The notes: generated by a model not told the origin, from the sequence alone. Counted from the stretch's first letter, positions 8,945-17,746 are shown. The stretch is 64,000 bases of DNA from CAMDHY01 sp046156265 (GCF_046156265.1 NZ_JAWDIR010000011.1:434001-498000), one strand, 5' to 3'. Translations and numbers: made by a program.

Positions 8945-9050
8945 CCCAGCCTCGCCGGCCCGACCGCCGCCCCGGTCCCGTGACCGGCGCTTTCGGCGCT
9001 CTTCGACGATTCAAGTTTCGTACCCGCACTCGCCGCGATTCCCGCGTCCG

Positions 9051-10883
9051 TCACAGACCATAGACCCAAGGGGCGATCAGGGTGAAGGTCACCCACATCA
9101 GGAGCATCAGCGGTGTGCCCGCCCGGAAGAAGTCGGCAAAGGTATAGTGCCCGGGCCCCATCACGAGAAGGTTCGTCTGGTAGCCGATCGGCGTCGCGAA
9201 CGAGCAGTTGGCGGCGAGCACGGTGGCGACGATGAAGGGCTCCGGCGCCACCCCCAGGCGCTGGGCGATGCCGATGGCGATCGGCGTGAACAGCACCGCC
9301 GTCGCGTTGTTCGACAGGATGTTGGTCAGCACGGCCACCAGCAGGAAGAAGCCCGACAGGATGACGGTGGTGGACTGGCCGTCGAGCAGGTCGACGACGG
9401 CCTCGGCGATGGCGGTGGCGCCGCCGGTCACTTCCAGCGCGGTGGCGAGTGCGATCGAGGAGCCGATCAGGAAGATGATGCGGCTGTCGCAGACGCGCAG
9501 CGCCTGCCGCACGTTGATGCAACCGAGGGCGATCACCGCGAAGGCCCCAGCAAGCGCCGCCACCACGATGGGCACGGCTCCGGTCGCGGCCGCCAGCACC
9601 ACCCCGGCAAAGACGGCAAGTGCCCGGGGCGCCGTGTGGCGGGGCGGCAGGTCGGCCATCGAGTGATCGATCAACAGAACGTCGCGGCTGCCGCGCAGGC
9701 GGTCGATATCCTGGTCGCGGCCGGCGAAGAGGAGCACGTCGCCTTCCTCCAGCCGGATCTCCGACATCACCATGCGCGGCATTCGGCTGCGCCGCTCGAT
9801 GCCGATGACGATGCAGCCGGTCTCGGTGCGGAAGGCGGCCTTGCTGAGGGTGCGGCCGATCAGCCGCGAACCCGGCGCGACGATGCCTTCGGCGAGGCGG
9901 GCGGCGCGCGGGGGCAGCGCCGCGACACTGGGGGCATCACCGGTTCCCGGCTCCGTCGTCACCAGTGCGTCGCGGCCGGTGAGCGCCTTGGTGAGGGTGC
10001 CGCGGGTGGCGGCGACGATGACGATGTCGCCCGGCTCGATGGTGATGTCCTCGAACGGCGGCAGGATCGGCCGCTCGCCGCGCTGCACGAGGCGGACGGT
10101 CATGTCCGTCATGCCGGAGAACATCCCCGAGACGGCGCGCTTGCCAGCCAGCGGGTGATTCTCGGTGACGAGGATCTCGGCGATGAACTGCTTGCCACCG
10201 CCGCCCTGCATCGCATCGACCATCGACTGCCGCGGGTGCAGCAGGCGTGGCATCACGAACAGCACATAGACGGCGCCCACGGTCGCGAGCACCAGCGCGA
10301 CCGGCGTGAAGGAGAAGAAGCCCATCCGCTCGCCGGTGATGCGGGCGGCGGCGTCGACGACGAGGAGGTTGGTCGACGAGCCGATCACCGTCGTCATGCC
10401 GCCCAGGATGGTGATGAACGACAGAGACATCAGCACGCGCGACGGCGAGCCGCCGCCGGCGCTCGCAAACGCGCTGATGATCGGCAGAAACATCACCACC
10501 ACGGGTGTGTTGTTCAGGAAGGCGCTCAGGGCGCCGATTGCGACCAGGGTGGCGACAATGGCGACGTCGTGGCGGCCGCGGGCCAGGCGCAGCACCATCT
10601 GCGTCGGTCGCTCGAGGGCTTCCGTCTGGAAGAGCGCCTGCCCGACGATCAACAGGCCCAGGATGGTGGCGAGGCCAGAATTGGCGAAACCGAGCAGAAA
10701 TTCATCGGTATCGAAGGTCCGGCCGCCGACTTCGAAAGGGGCGATCGTGAAGCCGAGCAGCAACGCCACGAGGGCGGTGACGGATACCGCCTCGAGTGGC
10801 AACCTGTCGGCGGCATAGAGAACGATGGTCGCCAGCACGACGACCATCGTGAACCACATGTGAAAATCGGCAGCGACGCTCAT
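9051..10883 (-). CDS. SLC13/DASS-family anion permease with RCK_C domains
   Basis: A 610-residue inner-membrane transporter. Membrane segments at about 10-190 and 400-610 flank a central cytoplasmic region with two TrkA-C (RCK_C)-like domains. These are recognisable from the repeated pattern of a strand, PILPPFEDITIEPGDIVIVA (first copy), and RMPRMVMSEIRLEEGDVLLF (second copy). The NNTPVVVMFLPI and SNNATAVLFTPI motifs are the paired SNT-type signatures of Na+/sulfate or dicarboxylate symporters. Proteins of this arrangement are annotated as YfbS/SLC13 permeases; substrate may be sulfate, a di/tricarboxylate or another anion. It is a single gene, with no cotranscribed partner evident. Confidence 0.88.
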   Translation of the reverse strand: MSVAADFHMWFTMVVVLATIVLYAADRLPLEAVSVTALVALLLGFTIAPFEVGGRTFDTDEFLLGFANSGLATILGLLIVGQALFQTEALERPTQMVLRLARGRHDVAIVATLVAIGALSAFLNNTPVVVMFLPIISAFASAGGGSPSRVLMSLSFITILGGMTTVIGSSTNLLVVDAAARITGERMGFFSFTPVALVLATVGAVYVLFVMPRLLHPRQSMVDAMQGGGGKQFIAEILVTENHPLAGKRAVSGMFSGMTDMTVRLVQRGERPILPPFEDITIEPGDIVIVAATRGTLTKALTGRDALVTTEPGTGDAPSVAALPPRAARLAEGIVAPGSRLIGRTLSKAAFRTETGCIVIGIERRSRMPRMVMSEIRLEEGDVLLFAGRDQDIDRLRGSRDVLLIDHSMADLPPRHTAPRALAVFAGVVLAAATGAVPIVVAALAGAFAVIALGCINVRQALRVCDSRIIFLIGSSIALATALEVTGGATAIAEAVVDLLDGQSTTVILSGFFLLVAVLTNILSNNATAVLFTPIAIGIAQRLGVAPEPFIVATVLAANCSFATPIGYQTNLLVMGPGHYTFADFFRAGTPLMLLMWVTFTLIAPWVYGL

Positions 10884-11042
10884 CCACCCTCGCGCGACCC
10901 CACCGCGGGGTCATGGCGCATGGGTGATGGATCGATCACGACGGCCCACCGCGCAGCGCGAGCGGGGCACCATCGACCGCGACGCGCCGCCGGGAGTCCT
11001 ATCCCGCTGCTGTCGCGATTCCAACAGGGGCGATTGAGGTGA

Positions 11043-11543
11043 TCAGGTTAGACGGGTAATCGCGCGGCTGTTCACGACCACGGTGCCGAGCACGATGTCG
11101 TGCAGCAGCCGCTTGCGCTCGTTGAGGAGCGAGACGACCAGCACGAACGGGGTCAGGAACGAGACCGACAGCCAGAAGGCGATGACGTGGGCGGCCGCAA
11201 GCAGCGGGTAGACCTTGGCCCCGTACCAGAGCCGCATCTCGATCCCCATCATCCGCATGCCGGGCGTCGCCGAGGACGGCCCGCCGAGGGTGAAGGCGGT
11301 GTAGAGCAGCGCGATTGCCTGCCAGAGGATGAAATAGAGCATCCAGCCGAGGCCGAGGGTGAGGAGGCCCAGGAAGAACACCGCGAAGGCGGCGATCATG
11401 AACAGCGTGCCGACCATCGCCACGTCGACCACGAACGCCATCGTGCGGCGCCAGCGCAGGCCCTCGAACAGCTCCGGCTGCGCGACCGGATCGAAGACGT
11501 CGGCCCGCACGCTGCCGCTCCCGGTGCCGATCACGTCGCTCAT
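11043..11543 (-). CDS. RDD-family membrane protein
   Basis: A 166-residue membrane protein with the RDD domain. It has an early RRTMAFVVDVAMVG segment (Arg, Asp in the first helix), a central GMRMMGIEMR loop and a final segment containing an LHD motif. About four membrane helices are expected. RDD proteins have been linked to ion transport, but no reaction is established. An in-frame ATG lies ten codons upstream at 11573; the ATG at 11543 was chosen because GGAGGACGAGG lies immediately upstream. Its neighbour pattern with bpt and hemB is common in Hyphomicrobiales. Confidence 0.85.
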   Translation of the reverse strand: MSDVIGTGSGSVRADVFDPVAQPELFEGLRWRRTMAFVVDVAMVGTLFMIAAFAVFFLGLLTLGLGWMLYFILWQAIALLYTAFTLGGPSSATPGMRMMGIEMRLWYGAKVYPLLAAAHVIAFWLSVSFLTPFVLVVSLLNERKRLLHDIVLGTVVVNSRAITRLT

Positions 11544-11630
11544 CCTCGTCCTCCAAGAAAGGGCATCGCCCATACGGAAAGCGAGATGGGGACGGCGGCC
11601 GGGGTTTTCAAACGCGGTGGCCGCGTCGGG

Positions 11631-12872
11631 CTAAGGCAGCACCTCGTCGGCGGGCAGGCGGACGACGGTGAAGCGGCGCGCTTCGAGTGCTGCGACGATC
11701 TCGGCGGCGTGGGCGCCGTCGCGGGTCTCGAAGGAGATGTCGACGGAGGTGCCCTTGGCGGGGACGCTCAGGAAGGTGCGGTGGTGTGACACCTGCAGGA
11801 TGTTGCCGCCGAGCGCGCCGATGATCGTGGCGATCTCGCCGAGGACGCCGGGGCGGTCGGGCGTCGTCACGCGCACGGCGACGATCTGCTCGGCGCGGGC
11901 GAGCTCGCGGATCATGATTCCGGCGAGGACCCGCGGGTCGATGTTGCCGCCGCACAGCACGAGACCGACGCGGCGGCCGGCGAAGCGATCCGGGCTCGCC
12001 AGCAGCGCGGCGAGGCCGGCCGCGCCGGCGCCCTCGGCCATCGTCTTCTGCAGTGTCAAGAAGGCGTTGACGGCGCGCTCGAGGTGGACCTCGTCGACCA
12101 GCACGACGTCGTCGACGAGGGTGCGGGCGACGGCGAGGGGCAGGCGGCCGACCGCCTTCACGGCGATGCCTTCGGCCAGCGTGTTGCCGCCGCAGGCAGG
12201 CTCCTCGCCGCGCAGTGCCGCCCAGAGCGCCGGATAGAGCGCCGCCTCGACGCCGACGATGCGGATGCCGGGCTTCAGGGCCTTCGCCGCCGTCGCCATG
12301 CCCGCGATCAGGCCACCGCCGCCGACGGGGACGACGAGGGTGTCGAGGTCGGGGTCGTCGGCCAGCATTTCCAGCGCGACGGTGCCCTGGCCGCGGATGA
12401 CGTCGAAATCGTCGTAGGGGTGCACCCAGACGAGGCCCTCGTCGGCGGCGATGCGCCCGGCCTCGACCTGCGCTTCCGCCACCGTCTCGCCGGCGAGCAC
12501 GACGCGGGCCCCATAGCCGCGGGTGGCCGCGATCTTCACGAAGGGCGTCGTCACCGGCATGACGATGGTGGACGGCACGCCGAGGCCGCGGGCGTGGTAG
12601 GCGACCGCCTGGGCGTGATTGCCGGCCGACATGGCGATGACGCCACGCGCCCGCTCTTCCGCGGTGAGCGCCGTCAGCTTCACATAGGCGCCGCGCTCCT
12701 TGAAGGCGTTGGTGACTTGCAGGTTCTCGTACTTGACGCTGACGGTCGCCCCGGTCAGCGCCGACAGCTTCGGCGCCGGCAGGCAGGGCGTGCGGATGAC
12801 GCGGCCCTCGAGGAGGGCGGCGGCGTCGCGGACGTCGGCGAGGGTGGGCAGGCGGAGAGGGGTTTCGGTCAC
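11631..12872 (-). CDS. Threonine ammonia-lyase (threonine dehydratase)
   Basis: A 413-residue PLP enzyme converting threonine to 2-oxobutanoate and ammonia. The PLP lysine is K58 in TNAFKERGA, the phosphate-binding glycine loop is VPVGGGGLIAG, and serine/asparagine contacts lie in SAGNHAQ. The C-terminal part (about 330-410) is a single ACT domain (RPGVLGEIATIIGALGGNI). One short ACT domain and about 410 residues fit the TdcB/IlvA short type, not the 500-residue E. coli IlvA, so it may be biosynthetic or catabolic. It begins with GTG at 12872, overlapping the toxin stop codon in GTGA, and is therefore translationally coupled to an upstream toxin-antitoxin pair. No ilv genes are nearby. Confidence 0.92.
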   Translation of the reverse strand: MTETPLRLPTLADVRDAAALLEGRVIRTPCLPAPKLSALTGATVSVKYENLQVTNAFKERGAYVKLTALTAEERARGVIAMSAGNHAQAVAYHARGLGVPSTIVMPVTTPFVKIAATRGYGARVVLAGETVAEAQVEAGRIAADEGLVWVHPYDDFDVIRGQGTVALEMLADDPDLDTLVVPVGGGGLIAGMATAAKALKPGIRIVGVEAALYPALWAALRGEEPACGGNTLAEGIAVKAVGRLPLAVARTLVDDVVLVDEVHLERAVNAFLTLQKTMAEGAGAAGLAALLASPDRFAGRRVGLVLCGGNIDPRVLAGIMIRELARAEQIVAVRVTTPDRPGVLGEIATIIGALGGNILQVSHHRTFLSVPAKGTSVDISFETRDGAHAAEIVAALEARRFTVVRLPADEVLP

Positions 12873-13243
12873 AGCAGGGCCACGTCGTATCGGCGGATCA
12901 TCGTGTCGTCCGTCACCAGCATCAGCCCCTCGGCGCGGGCCTGCGCGATCAGCATGCGGTCGAAGGGGTCGCCGTGCAGGCGGGGGAGGGCGAGGAGCTC
13001 GACGGCGTGGGGCGCAAGGATCGGCAGAAGTCCCAGGCCACGGCCGACGGTGTGAGCTTCAATGTCGGCAACGGGAAAGTCCAGCCGCCCGGTCCCGACC
13101 TTGATCGCCATCTCCCAGAGGCTGGCGACGCTGAGGAAGACCTCGGAGGCCGGGTCTTCGATAGCCTCGCGCTGCGGCGCGCGCAGCCTCTCCGGCGCGT
13201 CGGCCCACCATAGGAAGATGTGGGTGTCGAGCAGCAGCCTCAA
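12869..13243 (-). CDS. PIN-domain toxin, VapC type
   Basis: A 124-residue PIN-domain ribonuclease, the probable toxin of a type II pair. The acidic metal-binding set is visible: D6 in LLLDTHIFLW, E44 in SLWEMAIK, D92 and D95 in GDPFDRMLIAQA and D112 in LVTDD. The subgroup with LLLDTHIFLWW and HGDPFDR usually pairs with Phd/YefM antitoxins, exactly what precedes it. The start is TTG at 13243, overlapping the antitoxin stop in TTGA, and its own stop overlaps the threonine ammonia-lyase start. All catalytic positions are intact, so it should be active unless neutralised. RNA target is unknown. Confidence 0.88.
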   Translation of the reverse strand: MRLLLDTHIFLWWADAPERLRAPQREAIEDPASEVFLSVASLWEMAIKVGTGRLDFPVADIEAHTVGRGLGLLPILAPHAVELLALPRLHGDPFDRMLIAQARAEGLMLVTDDTMIRRYDVALL

Positions 13244-13509
13244 TCGGCTTCGCCGTTGAAGGCCCGCAGGATGTCGTCCGGCAGCGGGTCGTTGAAGTCC
13301 TCGCCGATGCGGATCTGGCCACGCAGAAAACCGCCGAGACGACGCGTCGCTTGCGCCTCCGAGACAGCCACCAGCCGGGCGCGAGCCTTTCCGGCCTTCT
13401 CGATGACGATCTCCTCGCCGGCGGCGGCGCGCTCGACGAGCGCCGGCAGGCGCGCCTCGGCGTCCTCCAGGGACACGGTGACGGTGGCGGAGCGGGCGTG
13501 TTCGCTCAT
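13240..13509 (-). CDS. Antitoxin, Phd/YefM family
   Basis: An 89-residue antitoxin. The N-terminal half (about 8-52) has the Phd/YefM DNA-binding fold pattern, with SLEDAEARLPALVERAAAGE followed by a strand pair ending RARLVAVSEAQA. The C-terminal acidic tail, GEDFNDPLPDDILRAF, would wrap the toxin. Such antitoxins repress their own promoter together with the toxin. It starts with ATG at 13509 and overlaps the toxin gene by four bases. The 169-base gap upstream (13510-13678) is the likely promoter region of the three-gene unit antitoxin-toxin-threonine ammonia-lyase; no clear operator could be picked out by eye. Confidence 0.87.
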   Translation of the reverse strand: MSEHARSATVTVSLEDAEARLPALVERAAAGEEIVIEKAGKARARLVAVSEAQATRRLGGFLRGQIRIGEDFNDPLPDDILRAFNGEAD

Positions 13510-13678
13510 CGGTCAGTCCCTGCCGGGGCTCGGCATGTCAGGCGGCGGGCTTGCGGGTCCAGTCGCCCGTGCTCGCGCAACGACGATACACCCGCGCTGG
13601 GCGGCCGCAAAATTGGGCCCGGCTGCAAACTTGGACCGGCCGCCGGCCGTGCTTCAGTTTGAAGTTTCGGTACGTCGC

Positions 13679-14164
13679 TCAGTACGGCCGGCCATCCTTG
13701 TGGGTGTAGACCCACTGGCCATCCGCACCGAGCGAGGCCTTGAGATCGTCGCGCGGGTAGCTGCCTTCGTCGCCGGCAGAGCGGTCGCCGATCTCCAGAT
13801 AGACGACGTCACGGTCGGTTCTGTTCACCAGCTGGTGGGCGATGCCTTGCGCGGGAAATCCCGCGCACATGCCGGGGGAAAGAGCGACTTCCTCGGTTTC
13901 CGTGACGAGGGTCGGTTCGCCCTCGAGGATGTAGACGAACTCGTCCTGCCTGCTGTGCCGGTGCAGCAGCGCGGATTCACCGCGGGGTGCGAGCCGCGTC
14001 AGGTTCACCCCGAAATTCTTCAGTCCGAAGAGGTCGCCCAGGGGTCGCTTCTCCCGCTTCCCCATGCGGGTGAAGAAGGGCTCCGGGTAGGTCGAGGGCT
14101 TCGTGCGGACCGGTGCCGACGACGCCACTATGGCGACCGTCCTTGGTGTCTCGCGGTCGCTCAT
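13679..14164 (-). CDS. Cupin-domain protein
   Basis: A 161-residue single-domain cupin. Motif 1 is visible as LLHRHSRQDEFVYILEGEPT and motif 2 as GFPAQGIAHQLVN, giving the usual His, Glu and His metal ligands of a cupin_2 barrel. Similar proteins are annotated as transcriptional-regulator-like or sugar-related cupins, and none of these activities can be assigned here. It has no signal peptide and should be cytoplasmic. It lies between hemB and the toxin-antitoxin pair on the same strand with gaps of about 100 and 170 bases, so it is probably its own transcription unit. Confidence 0.82.
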   Translation of the reverse strand: MSDRETPRTVAIVASSAPVRTKPSTYPEPFFTRMGKREKRPLGDLFGLKNFGVNLTRLAPRGESALLHRHSRQDEFVYILEGEPTLVTETEEVALSPGMCAGFPAQGIAHQLVNRTDRDVVYLEIGDRSAGDEGSYPRDDLKASLGADGQWVYTHKDGRPY

Positions 14165-14261
14165 CGGACTCGCCCCGCGTAATGATCGTCCCCTGTCGCG
14201 CCGACGGGGCGGGAGCTCGTGCCCGGAAACATCCTCGACAAGGGACAGTCTCCCGGCGGCC

Positions 14262-15374
14262 TCACATCCCGCGCGTCAGCTTCTCCGCGACGAAGGGGGC
14301 GAAGTAGGTCAGCACGCCGTCGGCACCCGCGCGCTTGAAGCCCTGCAGGCTCTCGATCATCGCCCGCTCGCCGTCGAGCCAGCCGTTGAGCTCGGCCGCC
14401 CGGATCATCGCGTATTCGCCGGAGACCTGGTAGGCGAAGGTCGGCACGCCGAAGGCGTCCTTCACCCGGCGGATGACGTCGAGATAGGGCATCCCTGGCT
14501 TGACCATGATCATGTCGGCGCCCTCGGCGAGATCGAGCTCGACCTCGCGCAGCGCCTCGTCCGAGTTGCCGGGATCCATCTGGTAGGTGCGCTTGTCGCC
14601 GAGCAGCGTCTTCGAAGATCCGACCGCGTCGCGGAACGGCCCGTAGAAGGCGGAGGCGTACTTCGCCGCATAGGACATGATGTGGACGTGCTCGAAGCCG
14701 CTGACGTCGAGCGCATGGCGGATGGCGCCGACGCGGCCGTCCATCATGTCGGAGGGTGCGATGACGTCGCAGCCGGCTTCCGCCTGCACGAGCGCCTGCT
14801 CGACGAGGCAGGCGACGGTGTCGTCGTTGACGATCTCCTCGCCGACGAGCAGGCCGTCGTGGCCGTGGCTGGTGTAGGGGTCGAGGGCGACATCGGTGAC
14901 GATGCCGAGCTCAGGCACCGCCGTCTTGATCGCCCGGATGGCGCGGCAGACGAGGTTGTCGGGGTTGAAGGCCTCGGTGCCGTGCGGGTCGCGCAGGCCG
15001 GGATCGGTGTAGGGGAACAGCGCGATCGCGGGAATGCCGAGCTGGGCGGCGCGCTCGGCCTCGCGGGCGAGCTGGTCGACCGACAGGCGCTCGACGCCCG
15101 GCATCGACGGCACGGCCACGCGCACGTTCTCGCCCGAGACGACGAACAGCGGCCAGATCAGGTCGTCGACGGTCAGCGTCGTCTCGCGGACGAGACGGCG
15201 CACCCAGGGTCGCCGCCGGTTGCGGCGCATGCGGCGGCCGCCGACGATCTCGGCGACCATCGCGGTCTCGATGCGCAGCCGGGTGCGCACCGCGCTCGCT
15301 TCTGCACGCATGGCGGCGACGGCCGTCGCGGCCGTCGGGCCTTCGTCGATGGGGTCTTCCTGGAGCTCTTCCAT
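14262..15374 (-). CDS. hemB: Porphobilinogen synthase (delta-aminolevulinate dehydratase)
   Basis: A 370-residue enzyme joining two 5-aminolevulinate molecules into porphobilinogen, the second committed step of tetrapyrrole synthesis. Schiff-base lysines are K238 (SYAAKYASAFYGP) and K292 (MIMVKPGMPYLD). The metal loop reads DVALDPYTSHGHDG instead of the cysteine-rich zinc form, which places it in the Mg-dependent or metal-independent group typical of alphaproteobacteria. The N-terminus is about 30 residues longer than usual. ATG at 15374 opens an acidic leader (MEELQEDPID), while an internal ATG at 15308 would give a more standard length. Next to the cupin gene and divergent from the hydroxyisobutyryl-CoA hydrolase gene. 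Confidence 0.95.
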   Translation of the reverse strand: MEELQEDPIDEGPTAATAVAAMRAEASAVRTRLRIETAMVAEIVGGRRMRRNRRRPWVRRLVRETTLTVDDLIWPLFVVSGENVRVAVPSMPGVERLSVDQLAREAERAAQLGIPAIALFPYTDPGLRDPHGTEAFNPDNLVCRAIRAIKTAVPELGIVTDVALDPYTSHGHDGLLVGEEIVNDDTVACLVEQALVQAEAGCDVIAPSDMMDGRVGAIRHALDVSGFEHVHIMSYAAKYASAFYGPFRDAVGSSKTLLGDKRTYQMDPGNSDEALREVELDLAEGADMIMVKPGMPYLDVIRRVKDAFGVPTFAYQVSGEYAMIRAAELNGWLDGERAMIESLQGFKRAGADGVLTYFAPFVAEKLTRGM

Positions 15375-15511
15375 AAGACGCGACGCTAGACCGGAACGGG
15401 AAGGCGCTTCAAGCGGGTCCCGTGCGGCGTTGACGGCAGGTGTCGCCGGCCGTAGGACCGGCGGTGCCGCCGGGCTCCGACCGGCCGCGTGCGAACCGGA
15501 TCGGCAGGGCG

Positions 15512-16564
15512 ATGACGGACGGCGACGGCGACATCCGGATCGAGCGGCGCGGCAGGCTCGGCCTCGTCACGCTCGACCGCCAGCCGGCGCTGAACGCGCT
15601 CACCCACGACATGGTGCTGCGGATGCGCGCCGCCCTCGACGACTTCGCCGTCGATCCCGCGGTCGCGGTGGTGGCGGTGACGGCGGCGCCCGGCCGCGCC
15701 TTCTGTGCCGGTGGCGACATCCGCCAAGTCTACGAGATGGGGCGGGCGGGGGATCCCAGCCGCAACCTGTTCTTCCGCGACGAGTACCGGCTGAACGCGC
15801 TGATCGAGCGCTACCCGAAGCCCTACGTGGCGCTCGTCGACGGCGTCTGCATGGGTGGCGGTGTCGGTCTGTCGGCGCACGGTCCGCACCGCGTGGCGAC
15901 GGAGCGGCTCATTTTCGCCATGCCGGAGGTCGCGATCGGCTTCTTTCCGGACGTCGGCGGCACCTACATCCTGTCGCACATGCCGTCGGAGCTCGGCCTC
16001 TATCTCGGGCTGACGGGTACCTCGATCCGCCTCGCCGACGCACACCTTGCCGGCTTCGTCACCGATGCCGTCGCGCCGGAGGCCCTGCCATCGATCCTCG
16101 ACACCCTCGCCGAGACGGGGGACGTCGATGCCGCGCTCGCCGGGCGTGGCGTGCCGATCGGGCCGGCTCCGCTGGCGGACCGGCTGGGGGTGATCGAGCG
16201 GGCGTTCTCGGCTCGCGAGGTCGGCGAGATCCTCCTCCGCCTCGACGCCGAGACGGGCGAGCACGCGGCCTTCGCGGCGGAAACGGCGGCGACGATCCGC
16301 TCGCGCTCGCCGACCAGCCTCGAGCTCACCTTCCATGCTCTCCGGCGGGCGCGGAAGATGAGCTTCTCCGAGTGCATGGTGATGGAATACCGGCTGCTCT
16401 GCCGGATCCTCGAGGGTCACGACTTCTACGAGGGGGTGCGCGCCGCCATCGTCGACAAGGACCGCCGCCCGCGCTGGCAGCCGGCCGATCTCGATGAGCT
16501 CGAGGTCCTCGACATCGAAGCCCATTTCCGACCGCCGGCGGGCGGCGACATCGTTCTGGACTGA
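15512..16564 (+). CDS. 3-hydroxyisobutyryl-CoA hydrolase-type crotonase
   Basis: A 350-residue crotonase-superfamily enzyme. 3-Hydroxyisobutyryl-CoA hydrolases release 3-hydroxyisobutyrate in valine breakdown. The oxyanion-hole segments AFCAGGDI (64-70) and MGGGVGLS are present. The catalytic pair E139 (AMPEVAIGF) and D147 (PDVGG) has the eight-residue spacing of human HIBCH, and the C-terminal extension with FYEGVRAAIVDKDRRPRW is typical of that group rather than of ordinary enoyl-CoA hydratase (about 260 residues). The ATG at 15512 gives MTDGDGDIRIERRGRLG, the family-like N-terminus. An upstream in-frame start at 15440 would add a disordered leader. The gene that follows begins five bases after its stop. 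Confidence 0.9.
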   Translation: MTDGDGDIRIERRGRLGLVTLDRQPALNALTHDMVLRMRAALDDFAVDPAVAVVAVTAAPGRAFCAGGDIRQVYEMGRAGDPSRNLFFRDEYRLNALIERYPKPYVALVDGVCMGGGVGLSAHGPHRVATERLIFAMPEVAIGFFPDVGGTYILSHMPSELGLYLGLTGTSIRLADAHLAGFVTDAVAPEALPSILDTLAETGDVDAALAGRGVPIGPAPLADRLGVIERAFSAREVGEILLRLDAETGEHAAFAAETAATIRSRSPTSLELTFHALRRARKMSFSECMVMEYRLLCRILEGHDFYEGVRAAIVDKDRRPRWQPADLDELEVLDIEAHFRPPAGGDIVLD

Positions 16565-16569
16565 CGGGC

Positions 16570-17043
16570 ATGGCAACGACGACACCGGCGGGAAAAGATG
16601 CGGCGGCACCGCCGCCGCGGGCGGGCCTCATGGCCCGGCTGGACGCCTGGCCATGGCCCGCGCTGATCGTCGCCTTCCTGCGCGTCAACGCCGTCATCTG
16701 GCTCGCCACCGGCCTCGGGCACTGGGGCCGCATCGTCGGCTACCTGCCGGTCCCCGGCCAGGGTGGCTTCGCCACGCAGTCGATCGACTGGCAGAGCACG
16801 ACGGTGTTCTACGGCGTCATCGATCTCGTCGTCGCGGTCGGACTGTGGATCGCCACCGCCTGGGGCGTCGCGGTGTGGCTGCTCGCCATCGCCTGCCAGG
16901 TCCTGACCCACGGGGCGCTCGCCGAGATCTTCGGAGAACGGCCGTTCCGCCTGCCGTTCTACATCGCGAGCCTCGTCGTCTACGCAGCGATGCTGTTCAT
17001 GGCGCGCCGCCAGGCCCGGCGGAAGGCGGAGGAAGAGGCGTGA
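16570..17043 (+). CDS. Small membrane protein, DUF6163-like
   Basis: A 157-residue protein with four hydrophobic segments (about 30-50, 75-95, 98-115 and 130-145) and a basic C-terminus, RRQARRKAEEEA. I recognise the general pattern of a small conserved protein often found just upstream of ldtR in Hyphomicrobiales (DUF6163). The family assignment is from memory of the context and not certain. It begins five bases after the preceding hydrolase gene and could be cotranscribed with it. No catalytic motif is visible; a membrane role is all that can be said. Confidence 0.65.
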   Translation: MATTTPAGKDAAAPPPRAGLMARLDAWPWPALIVAFLRVNAVIWLATGLGHWGRIVGYLPVPGQGGFATQSIDWQSTTVFYGVIDLVVAVGLWIATAWGVAVWLLAIACQVLTHGALAEIFGERPFRLPFYIASLVVYAAMLFMARRQARRKAEEEA

Positions 17044-17067
17044 ATCCCACGCCGTGGCGACAGGACG

Positions 17068-17155
17068 TCGCGAGTCGATCGCGAGTCTAGTGGAGCCGGC
17101 GGAAGGTCACCGCTGATTCACGTCTGATTCATCCTGCCGCTTAAGCCGCCTTTAG
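17068..17155 (+). promoter_or_regulatory. Repeated operator-like motifs upstream of ldtR
   Basis: Two sets of direct repeats with 11-base periodicity lie upstream of ldtR. TCGCGAGTC occurs at 17068-17076 and 17079-17087, and TGATTCA occurs at 17114-17120 and 17125-17131. Immediately after comes TTAA-N7-TTAG (17141-17155), one base off the CtrA consensus TTAA-N7-TTAA. One-turn direct repeats are typical of OmpR-type response regulators rather than of MarR proteins, which prefer inverted repeats. Which regulator binds is inference. Confidence 0.4.
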
Positions 17156-17224
17156 ACTCGGGGCGTCCATCCTTTCCTCAAGGACGACCGGACAAATCCG
17201 GCATCTCACAGGAAGGCGAAGACG

Positions 17225-17746
17225 ATGTACGCAGGACCGTCGCATGAGACGGCGTCCGGCGGAGGCTACAGGCCTGCGCGCGACGTCGATGTGAAGCCGC
17301 TCATCCTCGATGCGGTGATGCTGGTGGAGCGTGTCCACCGCCGTTTCCTCGAAGCGGTGAAGGACGAGCTCGACCGCCTCGGTTGCTCCACCGTCAACGC
17401 CGTGCAGGCGGTGCTCTTGTTCAACATCGGCGATTCCGACCTGACCGCCGGCGATCTGAAGGCGCGCGGCTTCTATCTCGGCTCCAACGTCTCCTACAAC
17501 ATCAAGCAACTGGTGGCGGGCGGGCATCTCGTGCAGGAGCGCTGCCGCGACGACCGCCGCGCCGTGCGCATCCGTCTCACCGAGACCGGGCGGCGCGTCG
17601 CCGACATCGTCGGACGTCTCTACGAGAAGAGCGCCGGCACCATTGTCGAAGCAGGCGGTCTGCCGCCGGAGGACCTGCGGCAGCTCTCGGTCTACCTGCA
17701 GCGCCTCGACCGCTACTGGGACGACCGCATCCGCTTCCGCCTCTGA
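17225..17746 (+). CDS. ldtR: MarR-family regulator LdtR
   Basis: A 173-residue winged-helix regulator. The recognition helix region reads ARGFYLGSNVSYNIKQLV and the wing contains ERCRDDRRAVRIRLTETG. It matches LdtR, described in Liberibacter asiaticus as controlling an L,D-transpeptidase gene, and here the next gene is that transpeptidase. The conserved core VNAVQAVLLFNIGDSDLTAGD is characteristic of the group. The gene starts with ATG at 17225 after an AGGAAGG-like stretch. Repeats upstream (17068-17155) suggest regulation of ldtR itself. The expected role is control of cell-wall cross-linking during osmotic or envelope stress. Confidence 0.88.
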   Translation: MYAGPSHETASGGGYRPARDVDVKPLILDAVMLVERVHRRFLEAVKDELDRLGCSTVNAVQAVLLFNIGDSDLTAGDLKARGFYLGSNVSYNIKQLVAGGHLVQERCRDDRRAVRIRLTETGRRVADIVGRLYEKSAGTIVEAGGLPPEDLRQLSVYLQRLDRYWDDRIRFRL

